A stretch of 23,335 nt of DNA, from the NCBI GenBank assembly GCA_964492235.1, contig CAZBJQ010000030.1:1-23335 (forward strand). Reading direction: 5' to 3'. Positions 7,778-15,537 of the stretch are shown one piece after another. Origin of the DNA: PFL42 sp964492235 (GTDB lineage Bacteria > Chloroflexota > Anaerolineae > Anaerolineales > E44-bin32). Numbering within the stretch: the first letter of the stretch is position 1; the number at the start of each line of letters is the position of its first letter. The position numbers and the translations under genes are program-made. The notes below the pieces were generated by a model. The model had not been told where the DNA came from. It did no database searches and saw only the letters and a list, made by a program, of their open reading frames with translations.

Positions 7778-10249
7778 TCAGCACTCGCTGTAGCCGCAGG
7801 AATAGCACTTGCGGCACCCCTCCTCATTGACGACAGCGGCCGCGCCGCACTCGGGACAGAGATCGCCGACGCGCATGGGGATCTGGCTCTGCGCCAGATC
7901 GGCATCCGCCAGCGTCGACTCGGGGGTCGATCCCAGGTACTCCGCCAGCGCCCGAGCCAGACCATCCGGCAGCGAGAGCACCCGGTTCGGCCCGAATCCC
8001 ATCGGACGCCCGCCACCGATCCCCGCCAGCTGCCGTACCACTTCCGCCAGTCTTTCACGAGGCGGCACGGGCGAGGCCACCCGCAAGATGTAGGAGATCA
8101 GGCGACCGATGGCCTCGGAGACGGCGGCCGTCTCGGAGCCCGCCTTGGCCGTCGTGATAAAGACTTCGAACGGCTGGAATTCCCGGTTCTGGTTGACAGT
8201 GACGAAGGCCTTTCCGACCGGCGTGCTGATCTGATAGGTACAGCCTTCGAGGCGCTGCGGGCGAGGCTTCTTGCCCTCCATCCACATCGGCATCTGAGCG
8301 AGTGTCGGAGCTGGTTCTCTGGCAGTCGCAGTGGCTTTGGTCTCGAGCACGACTTTCTGCCTCGACCCCGTCACATAGACCGTCAGGCCTTTACAGCCCA
8401 GCTCCCAGGCCAGGAGGTAGGCGCCGGCGACATCGTCGGGTGTGGCTTCCTCGGGGAAGTTGCAGGTCTTGCTTAGGCTGTTGTCCACGAAAGCTTGCAG
8501 GGCGGCCTGCATGCGTACATGTTCCTCGCCGGTAATGTCTTGCGAGACGACAAACACATGCCGCAGGCCCAGCGGTAGTTCCGCAAGCTCCTGGCAGGTG
8601 CCTTTCTCCATCACCCTCTCGATGAATCCGGACAGAGTGTCTTCGTCCATGCCGGATTCGATAGCTGCCTGCTCGAACAGCGGGCTGGTGTAGGTAAGTC
8701 GCAGGTCGCTGCCGCTGTCGTCGACGTGGCGGTAGTAGGCGAGGGCGAACACCGGTTCGCAGCCGTAGCCCTCGCAGCCAGCGACGGTGGCGATGGTCCC
8801 GGTGGGGGCGATGGTCGTCTGGGCCGCATTGCGGATCCCATGCTGACGGATGCCGGACACAACCGTGTCCCAGTCCACCGCCGGCCGCCCGAACTCCCCG
8901 TCCTGGGCAAATGCCGGCCGGGGGGGGCCCCAGCGCAGGTCGCGGGGATCGTAGATGCTGCCCTCGATCGCCGGGAAGCTGCCTCGCTCTCTGGCAAGGT
9001 CGATGCTGGTGAGCATGCAGTGGTAGCGGACGAACTCCATCACCTGCCCGGCAAAATCCAACGCTTCCTGCGACCCGTAACGCACACCGACGTGGTACAT
9101 CAGATCGCCCAGCCCCATGATCCCCAGGCCGATGCGACGGGCGCGCAGAGCCGCCTCTCGAAGCTGAGGGACTGCCGGCACGTAGGCGTTGGCAGTGACC
9201 ACATCATCCAGAAAGCGGGTGCTCAGCACGGTGGATTGGCGCAGTCGTTCCCAGTCCACCCTGCCGCCCGGGGCAAGGTGCTGGGCCAGGTTGATCGAAC
9301 CCAGGCAGCAGTTCTCATAGGGCCCAAGCCACTGCTCGCCGCACGGGTTTGTAGCCTCGAGATCGTACAGATGGGGGACCGGGTTGGCCCGGTTGGCAGC
9401 GTCCAGGAAAAGCACTCCCGGTTCACCGTTGTGGTGCGCGTGCTTGACCACCAGATCGAAGATTTCCCGGGCACGAACCGACTCGACGATCTCGCCGGAA
9501 TGCGGGGAGATCAGGTCGAAGGTGGCGTCTTCCTTGACGGCCTGCATGAAGGCATCGGTCAGCCCGACGGAGATATTGAAATTCGTGATCTGGTTCTCGT
9601 CGACCTTGCAGGTGATGAACTCACGGATGTCAGGGTGGTCGACGCGCAGCACGGCCATGTTGGCACCCCGGCGGGTGCCTCCCTGGGCCACCTCGCCGAA
9701 CGCCTTGTCATAGACGCGCAGGAATCCAACCGGCCCGGTGGCTCTGCCGGCAGACGATTTCACCAGCGCTCCCTTGGGTCGCAGGCGGCTGAACGAGAAC
9801 CCATTGCCTCCACCCGTTTGCTGGATCAGCGCTGCATCGCGCAATGTCTGGAAGATGCCGGACGAGTCCCGCCCCATGTCATCCGCAATCGGAAGCACGA
9901 AGCAAGCTGCGAGCTGACCGAGTGGAGTGCCGGCCCCGGTGAAGGTTGGTGAATTCGGGAAGAACCTCTTCGAGGCCAGCAGATCGAAGAAGTCCTGTGC
10001 GGAGCTCATGACTTCGTCGCCCCACTCCCTCTCCACTTCGGCGACGTGGTAGGCGACGCGCCAGAACATCCCCTCGACCGTTTCGAGCGGCTCCCCAAGC
10101 GCCCCCTTTCGGATGTACCGCTTGGTCAGCACCGTGCGGGCGTTCTCGCTCAGCTCGACACGGCGTAGACCTTCGGGCATAGGCGGAAGGTGTAAGGACG
10201 TCGATGGCTGCGCTCGCACGCTGGTATCGGGGTCCGCTCTGTCGGTCAT
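7778..10249 (-). CDS. nrdJ: Class II (adenosylcobalamin-dependent) ribonucleotide reductase
   Basis: An 823-aa enzyme that reduces ribonucleotides to deoxyribonucleotides using B12. The thiyl-radical cysteine is in NPCGEQ (C303). The redox partners are C116 (AACFVLP) and C314 (NCCLGSINLA). The 11-residue C303-C314 spacing matches that of the Thermotoga NrdJ pair as I remember it. QQTGGGNGFSF and the phosphate loop APTGTIATVAG are also present. The C terminus carries a cysteine-rich zinc-binding tail (CPECG...CRKCYSCGYSEC), typical of long NrdJ proteins and used to re-reduce the active site. The ATG at 10249 has GAGGAAGG about 7 nt upstream; a GTG seven codons earlier is less likely. It lies 65 nt after nrdR, apparently in one operon. 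No separate radical-generating subunit is needed or seen. Confidence 0.96.
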   Translation of the reverse strand: MTDRADPDTSVRAQPSTSLHLPPMPEGLRRVELSENARTVLTKRYIRKGALGEPLETVEGMFWRVAYHVAEVEREWGDEVMSSAQDFFDLLASKRFFPNSPTFTGAGTPLGQLAACFVLPIADDMGRDSSGIFQTLRDAALIQQTGGGNGFSFSRLRPKGALVKSSAGRATGPVGFLRVYDKAFGEVAQGGTRRGANMAVLRVDHPDIREFITCKVDENQITNFNISVGLTDAFMQAVKEDATFDLISPHSGEIVESVRAREIFDLVVKHAHHNGEPGVLFLDAANRANPVPHLYDLEATNPCGEQWLGPYENCCLGSINLAQHLAPGGRVDWERLRQSTVLSTRFLDDVVTANAYVPAVPQLREAALRARRIGLGIMGLGDLMYHVGVRYGSQEALDFAGQVMEFVRYHCMLTSIDLARERGSFPAIEGSIYDPRDLRWGPPRPAFAQDGEFGRPAVDWDTVVSGIRQHGIRNAAQTTIAPTGTIATVAGCEGYGCEPVFALAYYRHVDDSGSDLRLTYTSPLFEQAAIESGMDEDTLSGFIERVMEKGTCQELAELPLGLRHVFVVSQDITGEEHVRMQAALQAFVDNSLSKTCNFPEEATPDDVAGAYLLAWELGCKGLTVYVTGSRQKVVLETKATATAREPAPTLAQMPMWMEGKKPRPQRLEGCTYQISTPVGKAFVTVNQNREFQPFEVFITTAKAGSETAAVSEAIGRLISYILRVASPVPPRERLAEVVRQLAGIGGGRPMGFGPNRVLSLPDGLARALAEYLGSTPESTLADADLAQSQIPMRVGDLCPECGAAAVVNEEGCRKCYSCGYSEC

Positions 10250-10314
10250 CCAGGCACCTTCCTCAACCACGAGACACGAGGAGCCTGAGGGCTCCCTCCG
10301 GTGTCCCCACTATG

Positions 10315-10764
10315 TCAGCTTTCGAGCAGATGGTTGATCTCGTCGCGGATCGAGCGCAGATCGTCCATTTTCAGGTAGACGATTGCGTAGCGGATGTAGG
10401 CAATGTGGTCCAGTTCCTTCAGGCCGGCAATGACCATGTCGCCGATGACCCGCGAGGGCACCTCGGGTTTGCCCATGGTTTGCAGGGCCGACTCGACCTC
10501 ACCTGCCAGGTGATCGATATCCGTCGCCGAGACCGGGCGCTTGGCGCAGGAGATCCGGATTCCGCCACCCAGCTTTTCGCGATCGAACTCCTCGCGCGTG
10601 CCATCTTGCTTGATGACCATGGGCGTGGCCAGCACGGCGCGTTCATGCGTGCTGAAGCGCTGGCCACACGATTGACAAATGCGCCGGCGGCGCACGCCGC
10701 CGCGAGACTCGTGAGTGGTGTCGATGACACGGGTGTTGTCATTCTGACAGTATGGGCAACGCAT
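10315..10764 (-). CDS. nrdR: Transcriptional repressor NrdR
   Basis: A 149-aa NrdR with an N-terminal zinc ribbon (C3, C6, C30, C33, in MRCPYC and CQSCG) that binds DNA. An ATP-cone domain (about residues 48-138) senses ATP and dATP and represses ribonucleotide reductase genes. The ATG at 10764 gives the canonical MRCPYC start with AAGGTGA upstream; a GTG two codons earlier is an alternative. It is the first gene of the nrdR-nrdJ unit, so it probably regulates itself and nrdJ. I did not find a convincing pair of classical NrdR boxes (ACAC-AT-rich-GTGT) upstream; a different palindrome is present there. Confidence 0.96.
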   Translation of the reverse strand: MRCPYCQNDNTRVIDTTHESRGGVRRRRICQSCGQRFSTHERAVLATPMVIKQDGTREEFDREKLGGGIRISCAKRPVSATDIDHLAGEVESALQTMGKPEVPSRVIGDMVIAGLKELDHIAYIRYAIVYLKMDDLRSIRDEINHLLES

Positions 10765-10793
10765 ATGCACTCACCTTGCCTTACGCTTGACAG

Positions 10794-10807
10794 CGAACAA
10801 ACGTTTG
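10794..10807 (-). promoter_or_regulatory. SOS (LexA)-like box upstream of nrdR
   Basis: On the plus strand this reads CGAACAAACGTTTG, containing the perfect palindrome CAAACGTTTG. It fits the Bacillus-type LexA/DinR operator consensus CGAACRNRYGTTYC at every position but the last (G for C). It lies 30 nt upstream of the nrdR ATG, inside the predicted 5' leader. The match is direct; LexA binding is inferred and depends on the host having a Gram-positive-type LexA. Confidence 0.4.
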
Positions 10808-10864
10808 GCGCCAGATGTATGCCGGCACTCAATTGGGCCCTGATATCTCCGGGGAAGGGGCCAG

Positions 10865-10894
10865 ATTCTAGCATGGCCGATGCCGGGCTGGCAA
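10865..10894 (-). promoter_or_regulatory. Promoter for nrdR-nrdJ (extended -10)
   Basis: On the minus strand TTGCCA (10894-10889), an 18-bp spacer and TAGAAT (10870-10865) form a sigma70-like promoter. TGC directly before the -10 gives the extended TGn motif. Transcription would start near 10858, giving a leader of about 95 nt before the nrdR ATG. It lies downstream of the ftsZ hairpins, so nrdR-nrdJ is probably independent of the cell-wall operon. Confidence 0.55.
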
Positions 10895-10938
10895 TGCCCT
10901 TGCGGGATTTCCCTCGCAGCCAGGGTAGTACTTAGGTC

Positions 10939-10996
10939 CTGGAGACGGGCGAAGACCGACGGCGGGAGGAGGGGCCGCCATCGGTCTTCGCTCCAG
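10939..10996 (-). terminator. Long hairpin after ftsZ, probable terminator of the dcw operon
   Basis: A 17-bp stem (10949-10965 with 10975-10991, 9-nt loop) that is fully paired as minus-strand RNA, with one G-U pair; in plus-strand RNA the same position is a mismatch. An outer 5-bp extension (CTGGA/TCCAG) follows across a 5-nt bulge. That asymmetry favours function in minus-strand transcripts. No T-run follows, so termination efficiency is uncertain; RNA 3'-end protection is an alternative. Confidence 0.5.
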
Positions 10997-11005
10997 TGGT
11001 CATCC

Positions 11006-11046
11006 TCCCTGTCTGGCTGCCGGGCAGCGGGGACCCCAGCCAGGGA
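11006..11046 (-). repeat. Inverted repeat in the ftsZ-nrdR gap
   Basis: CTGGCTG at 11037-11043 (minus strand) pairs with CAGCCAG at 11013-11019. A 3-bp outer extension (TCC/GGA) follows across a 4-nt bulge. The intervening bases contain competing GC-rich pairings. It is the middle of three hairpins between ftsZ and the nrdR promoter. No T-run. Confidence 0.35.
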
Positions 11047-11068
11047 TCGGATGACGAATCGTCTTCGC

Positions 11069-11086
11069 GGCCCGCCCCGGCGGGCC
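11069..11086 (-). repeat. Perfect GC hairpin just after the ftsZ stop
   Basis: GGCCCGCC and GGCGGGCC form a perfect inverted repeat only 3 nt after the ftsZ stop. Part of the centre must open to form a loop, leaving about 7 bp. No T-run follows. It could stall or terminate RNA polymerase or protect the ftsZ mRNA end. Confidence 0.4.
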
Positions 11087-11089
11087 ATG

Positions 11090-12202
11090 CTACCGGCGTC
11101 GTAGAAAGGCCGGGATGTCCAGGTTATTGACGTCGAAGCTCGCCGGCTGGAACTCCTCAATCGGGACCTCGTGCTGGGCGTGGGCCGCCGTCTGGGCAGC
11201 TTTGTGCTCCGTGCGGCTGCGGGCCCGACGGTCCAACCGGGCCGTGGAACCCGCCCGCTCGAAGCCGGTGGCGATGACCGTCACCCGCAGCTCGTCGCCG
11301 ATATTCGGATCGATGACCGCCCCGAAGATCAGGTTGACGTCGGGATGCGCCGTTTCCTTGATAATGGCCGCCGCCTGGTTGACCTCGAACAGGCTGAGGT
11401 TCGGGCCACCGGTAACGTTGAACAGAATGCCGCGTGCGCCGTCGATGCGGATATCCAGCAGCTGGCTCGAGATGGCCTGCTCGGCTGCCGTCCGGGCCCG
11501 GTCCTCGCCCGAGGCCGTCCCGACTGCCATCAGGGCCGCGCCCCCTTCCGACATGATAGTCCGCACATCGGCGAAGTCCAGGTTGATCAGGCCGGGGACT
11601 GTGATCAGCTCGCTGATTCCCTGGATGCCCTGGCGCAGGACATCGTCGGCCATGCGGAAGGCGTCCTGCAGGCTGGCGCGCTTGTCTGCCAACTGGAGCA
11701 AGCGGTCGTTCGGAATGACGATCAGCGTGTCCACATGTTCCTTGAGCTTGCTGATCCCCGCCTCCGCCGCCTGAGCCCGTTTGGCTCCTTCGAAGGTAAA
11801 CGGCCGAGTCACCACGCCGATCGTCAGGGCCCCGACTTCCTTGGCGATCTGAGCGATGATCGGCGCGGCGCCGGTGCCCGTTCCGCCCCCGATGCCGGCG
11901 GTGATGAAGGCCATGTCGGTACCCTTGAGGACCTCGTACAGCTCCTCGGCCGACTCTTCGGCTGCCCGCTGCCCGACCTCGGGGATCCCCCCGGCACCCA
12001 GGCCGCGCGTCAGCTTATCGCCGACGCGCACCCGGGTTGGTGCGTTCGACAGCAGCAGCGCCTGGGCATCGGTGTTGACGGCGACGAACTCAATGCCGGC
12101 CAGGCCCTCCTGAATCATCCGGTTGACGGCGTTGCTTCCTCCACCGCCGACCCCGATGACCTTGATCCGTGCAAATGATTCCGTTTGCGGTGCTGGTTGC
12201 AT
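11090..12202 (-). CDS. ftsZ: Cell division protein FtsZ
   Basis: A 370-aa tubulin-like GTPase that forms the cytokinetic Z ring. The N-terminal nucleotide loop GVGGGGSNAVNRM starts at residue 17, and the tubulin signature GGGTGTG is at 105-111. The conserved C-terminal peptide DIPAFLRRR, which binds FtsA and other partners, ends the protein. The linker before it is short (about 40 residues) and basic to mixed in charge. The ATG at 12202 has AGGAGGAGG about 6 nt upstream, the strongest ribosome site in this block, which fits the high FtsZ demand. It is the last gene of the cluster, 60 nt after ftsA. Confidence 0.98.
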   Translation of the reverse strand: MQPAPQTESFARIKVIGVGGGGSNAVNRMIQEGLAGIEFVAVNTDAQALLLSNAPTRVRVGDKLTRGLGAGGIPEVGQRAAEESAEELYEVLKGTDMAFITAGIGGGTGTGAAPIIAQIAKEVGALTIGVVTRPFTFEGAKRAQAAEAGISKLKEHVDTLIVIPNDRLLQLADKRASLQDAFRMADDVLRQGIQGISELITVPGLINLDFADVRTIMSEGGAALMAVGTASGEDRARTAAEQAISSQLLDIRIDGARGILFNVTGGPNLSLFEVNQAAAIIKETAHPDVNLIFGAVIDPNIGDELRVTVIATGFERAGSTARLDRRARSRTEHKAAQTAAHAQHEVPIEEFQPASFDVNNLDIPAFLRRR

Positions 12203-12262
12203 GCTAGCCTCCTCCTCTTGTTGCCTCTTCTCAGTTTTCGGCCCCGGTGCTTGCCGCCGGAG

Positions 12263-13519
12263 CTAGCCCGGCAGTAGTCGTCGGAAGAAATCCGCCGCCC
12301 GATTCAAGTCCAGTCTGGGCAGCGCGAATCGGGCAAAGCCCTTCCCGTGCAGAGCCAACTGTTCTTCCTGCAATTTGGCCCACTGCAGCAGGCCAATCCC
12401 GGTGGCGTAGGCCGGCGAACGCAATTGGTCCACCAGGCCACGCAGTTCCGCAGGCTGCGCACAGCGGACCGGCAGCCCGAGCACTTCGCCCGCCTCCTCG
12501 CGAATCGCCTTCAGCAGGCTGGTTCCACCCGTCAACACCATCCCGGCTGGCAGGAGGCCGTCGTAGCCGGAGCGCTTGATCTCCTGCCGGACCAGGCTGA
12601 AGATCTCTTCCACCCGCGGCTCGATGATCGCCGCCAGGTCGGTGCATCGGACTTCGACGGGGCGATCCTGCCCGAAGGGCCGAACGGCGAAGGCGGCATC
12701 GGCCGCCGTTGTTGACAGGCGGGCTTCTCCGTGGCGTCGCTTGATCGCCTCGGCCGTCTCCAGCGGCAGGTGCAGTCCCTGGGAGATGTCGCCGGTCAGG
12801 TGATCACCGCCGACCGGGATGACGGCGGTATGCCAAACGGCGCCTTCAATGAAGACCGCCAGGTCACAGGTCCCGCCGCCGATGTCACAGATGACCACGC
12901 CCATTTCACGTTCTGTCTCGGTCAACGAGACCTCGGCCGAAGCCAGCGACGAGAGCACCCAGCCGTCAACCATTACCCCGGCAGCCTCCAAGGCTTTTTC
13001 CAGATTGCGCAAGGCGGTGGCGCCGGCGGTGACTATGTGCGCCTCAACCTCCAGGCGGTAGCCGTGCATCCCGATGGCGGATCGAATGCCGTCCTGGCCG
13101 TCGACGATGAAGCCGCGCGGGATCACGTGGATCAGTTGGCGGTTGAACGGAACGGCCACCGAGCGCGCCGCATCCAGGGCGCGCCCGACGTCATCCGGGC
13201 CGATCACGCGCCCGGAGACGCCCGCCATCCCCTTCGAGTTCTGGGACGCGATCTGAGCCCCGGACACGCTCACCAGGGCCCCGGTGATCTCGTAGCCCGA
13301 GGTGCGCTCGGCCTTGTCCCGGGCGGCCTCCACCGACCGTGCCACTTCCTCCAGGTTGACCACCCCACCCTTGCGCATGCCAGCCGACGGAGCAACACCC
13401 ACGCCGATGACCCGCAGGCCGCGTTCGCCATCAAGATGGCCGACCAGCGCCGTCACCTTCGTCGTCCCGATATCCAGGCAGACGAAGATCGACTCCTCGG
13501 ATCCGATAATAGTTGCCAC
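12263..13519 (-). CDS. ftsA: Cell division protein FtsA
   Basis: A 418-aa actin-like ATPase that tethers FtsZ to the membrane. Visible motifs are phosphate-1 DIGTTKV (residues 16-22), phosphate-2 CDIGGGTCDLAVF and the adenosine motif VLTGGTSLL, plus the SHS2 (1C) region inserted after phosphate-1. The C terminus ends in a basic and hydrophobic stretch (RAADFFRRLLPG) that could be the amphipathic membrane-targeting helix. The start is GTG at 13519 with GAGGT upstream, only 4 nt after the ftsQ stop. Confidence 0.96.
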   Translation of the reverse strand: MATIIGSEESIFVCLDIGTTKVTALVGHLDGERGLRVIGVGVAPSAGMRKGGVVNLEEVARSVEAARDKAERTSGYEITGALVSVSGAQIASQNSKGMAGVSGRVIGPDDVGRALDAARSVAVPFNRQLIHVIPRGFIVDGQDGIRSAIGMHGYRLEVEAHIVTAGATALRNLEKALEAAGVMVDGWVLSSLASAEVSLTETEREMGVVICDIGGGTCDLAVFIEGAVWHTAVIPVGGDHLTGDISQGLHLPLETAEAIKRRHGEARLSTTAADAAFAVRPFGQDRPVEVRCTDLAAIIEPRVEEIFSLVRQEIKRSGYDGLLPAGMVLTGGTSLLKAIREEAGEVLGLPVRCAQPAELRGLVDQLRSPAYATGIGLLQWAKLQEEQLALHGKGFARFALPRLDLNRAADFFRRLLPG

Positions 13520-13523
13520 GCGG

Positions 13524-14429
13524 CTACCTCGACTCCTCGTAGTACGGAGCGCCGAGATCCTCGACGCTTACCATTGCAGGTTGTATGCCTTGCGCCTGCA
13601 GCGCCTCGGCGATTCGTTCATACAGCCGGTACTTCAGAACCAGATCCCCTTCAATGCCAAGATAGACCTTCCACCCCCGAGGATCGTCGAAACCGAGGCC
13701 ATGATCCTTGTGGTAGACCAAGGCAACCTCGGGCGGGAGCTGGGCGCTCAGCACGCCAGCCCCTCGCAGGATTTCGGGCGCGATCACCGGTGCCAGCGGG
13801 TCGGGTGAGATGGCCAGCATCGGCTTGCGGCTCGACAGCTTGATCAGGCCCGGCCAGGCACCGTGCGCCAGATAGCCGATCCCCTCCGAACTGATCCACC
13901 AGATCCGTCCTGCGTCGTTCCACTCGACGATCGGGTGCCGCTCCTGGATGCCGACTAGGACCCGGTTCGGCCACTTGACTTTGGCGTCAGCCAGGGCGAT
14001 TTCCGGCTGGGATTCCAGCCGCGCCTCGATCGCCTGCGGGTCGGCCAGGAAAACTGACTGCCGATCCACCCCGATCAGCGAGCGGATCAACTGATCAGGG
14101 AGCATCAGCGTCTGGGTGACCTCGGCCTGGCCGACCAGGAAGAGCGGCGCGGCCGCCAGGCGTGCGCCGCCCAGCAGGAGAAGCCCCAGGAGCAGCGCCG
14201 AGAGCAGGCGCGGCCCAGGACGCACCACCGGTATCGACGGCAGTTGTACGCCGGCGCCTAGCCGATTGGGTACGGCCACCTCGTAGCGCTTGCGCGCCCG
14301 GCGCTGTCCGGCTCGGCGCCGCGGTTCGGGCAGGACGGCGTCAGTCGCATATGCCATGCGGGCGCGCTGGGCGCGCACGCGACGCGCCCGCGACTTGCCT
14401 CCTCCTAGGACCCGACTGTAGATCGACAT
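13524..14429 (-). CDS. ftsQ: Cell division protein FtsQ/DivIB
   Basis: A 301-aa bitopic membrane protein linking divisome assembly to wall synthesis. It has an unusually long, arginine-rich cytoplasmic tail (residues 1-72), one membrane helix (about 74-94), a POTRA domain (about 98-165) and an FtsQ/DivIB extracellular domain. The call rests on this architecture and the ftsA-adjacent position more than on strict motifs, because the family is divergent. The ATG at 14429 lies 1 nt after the ddl stop. The basic tail may contact DNA or the membrane; that is speculation. Confidence 0.9.
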   Translation of the reverse strand: MSIYSRVLGGGKSRARRVRAQRARMAYATDAVLPEPRRRAGQRRARKRYEVAVPNRLGAGVQLPSIPVVRPGPRLLSALLLGLLLLGGARLAAAPLFLVGQAEVTQTLMLPDQLIRSLIGVDRQSVFLADPQAIEARLESQPEIALADAKVKWPNRVLVGIQERHPIVEWNDAGRIWWISSEGIGYLAHGAWPGLIKLSSRKPMLAISPDPLAPVIAPEILRGAGVLSAQLPPEVALVYHKDHGLGFDDPRGWKVYLGIEGDLVLKYRLYERIAEALQAQGIQPAMVSVEDLGAPYYEESR

Positions 14430-14430
14430 G

Positions 14431-15537
14431 CTAGGCCTCGTAGCGGCGAATGATCCGCCGTTTCTCCTGATGGCGTTCGAGGCCGAGGGTGATCAAGCGA
14501 TCCAGCAACACAGGGTATGGAACCCCACTCGCCTCCCAAAGCTTCGGGTACATGCTGATGCTCGTGAAACCCGGAAGCGTGTTGATCTCATTGAGATAGA
14601 TCGCGTTCGTCCCGCGCTCCAACAGGAAATCCGCCCGCGCCATCCCGGCCCCGTCCAGCGCCTTGAAGGATTCGACAGCCAGCCGGCGGATGTCATCGGC
14701 CACAGAGACATCCAGCTCCGCCGGGATGATCAGCCGTGAGGTGTCGTCGAGGTACTTGGCCCGGTAGCTGTAGAACTCATCTCCCGGGATCACTTCCCCC
14801 GGCACCGAGGCATCCGGGTCGTCATTGCCCAGCACGCTGACCTCGATCTCTCGACCGTCGATGCCCTTCTCGATCAGCACCCGGCGGTCATACCGCGCGG
14901 CATCCATCAGACCCTCGAGCAGGTCGCTCCGGCTGCGGCACTTCGAGATCCCCACAGACGACCCGAGGTTGGCCGGCTTGGTGAATAGCGGGTACGGCCC
15001 GAGACCCTCGCACCGGCGCAGGATACTGTCCAGGTCGTCGGCAATCTGCCCGCCTGTGACTATCAGCCAGTCGACGACCGGGATGCCGTGGGCCCGCATG
15101 ACGTCCTTGAAGATCCCCTTGTCCATCCCCACCGAAGAGGCCAGGACTCCGCAGCTGACATACGGGATCTCCATCAGATCCAGCAGCCCCTGCAGAGTGC
15201 CGTCCTCCCCAAACGTCCCGTGAATGAGGGGGAAGACCAGATCGACCCGCTGCTCCACCGCCAGGGCCTTGCCGACCTCCCACCGGTACAGATTCCAGTT
15301 GCCGGGTTCGGCGATGAAGGCTACCGGCACCAGGCCCGTGGTCTCTCGCCGCTCGAATCGTGAAAGTGCGCCTTCGCCGGTGAGCCAGCGACCGTCGTGC
15401 GTAACCCCGACGGGGAGGATCACGTACTTCTGTTGGTCCAATTGGGAGATCACAGAGCGGGCGGAGCGCAGCGAGACTTCATGCTCCCCGGAGCGACCAC
15501 CAAACAGGACGAGGACTTGGAGCCTCTTCGCAGCCAT
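14431..15537 (-). CDS. ddl: D-alanine--D-alanine ligase
   Basis: A 368-aa ATP-grasp enzyme that joins two D-alanines for the UDP-MurNAc pentapeptide. FGGRSGEHEVSLRSA near the N terminus, KPANLGSSVG (with the active-site serine), EFYSYRAKY and NEINTLPGFT (Mg-binding) are all present. The tyrosine in FYSYRAKY is the residue that in this family favours D-Ala over D-lactate, so this looks like a normal vancomycin-susceptible type rather than a VanA-like ligase. The ATG at 15537 overlaps the murB stop by 1 nt (TGATG). An in-frame start 11 codons upstream inside murB is less likely. Confidence 0.96.
   Translation of the reverse strand: MAAKRLQVLVLFGGRSGEHEVSLRSARSVISQLDQQKYVILPVGVTHDGRWLTGEGALSRFERRETTGLVPVAFIAEPGNWNLYRWEVGKALAVEQRVDLVFPLIHGTFGEDGTLQGLLDLMEIPYVSCGVLASSVGMDKGIFKDVMRAHGIPVVDWLIVTGGQIADDLDSILRRCEGLGPYPLFTKPANLGSSVGISKCRSRSDLLEGLMDAARYDRRVLIEKGIDGREIEVSVLGNDDPDASVPGEVIPGDEFYSYRAKYLDDTSRLIIPAELDVSVADDIRRLAVESFKALDGAGMARADFLLERGTNAIYLNEINTLPGFTSISMYPKLWEASGVPYPVLLDRLITLGLERHQEKRRIIRRYEA

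Noticed and set aside
7346..8476. Long plus-strand open frame (376 codons) opposite nrdJ and the unknown 116-aa gene
   Set aside because: It is antisense to a certain gene, has no family-like motifs and spans two minus-strand genes and their intergenic region. Long antisense frames are expected in GC-rich DNA.
8726..9952. Long plus-strand open frame (408 codons) opposite nrdJ
   Set aside because: It lies wholly antisense to nrdJ and has low-complexity composition; a shadow of codon bias.
10787..10792. Perfect TTGACA on the plus strand upstream of nrdR
   Set aside because: No -10 lies at 15-19 bp on that strand and no plus-strand gene follows; it overlaps the nrdR leader by chance.
12731..13843. 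Long plus-strand open frame opposite ftsA and ftsQ
   Set aside because: It is antisense to two well-supported genes and carries no recognisable domain.
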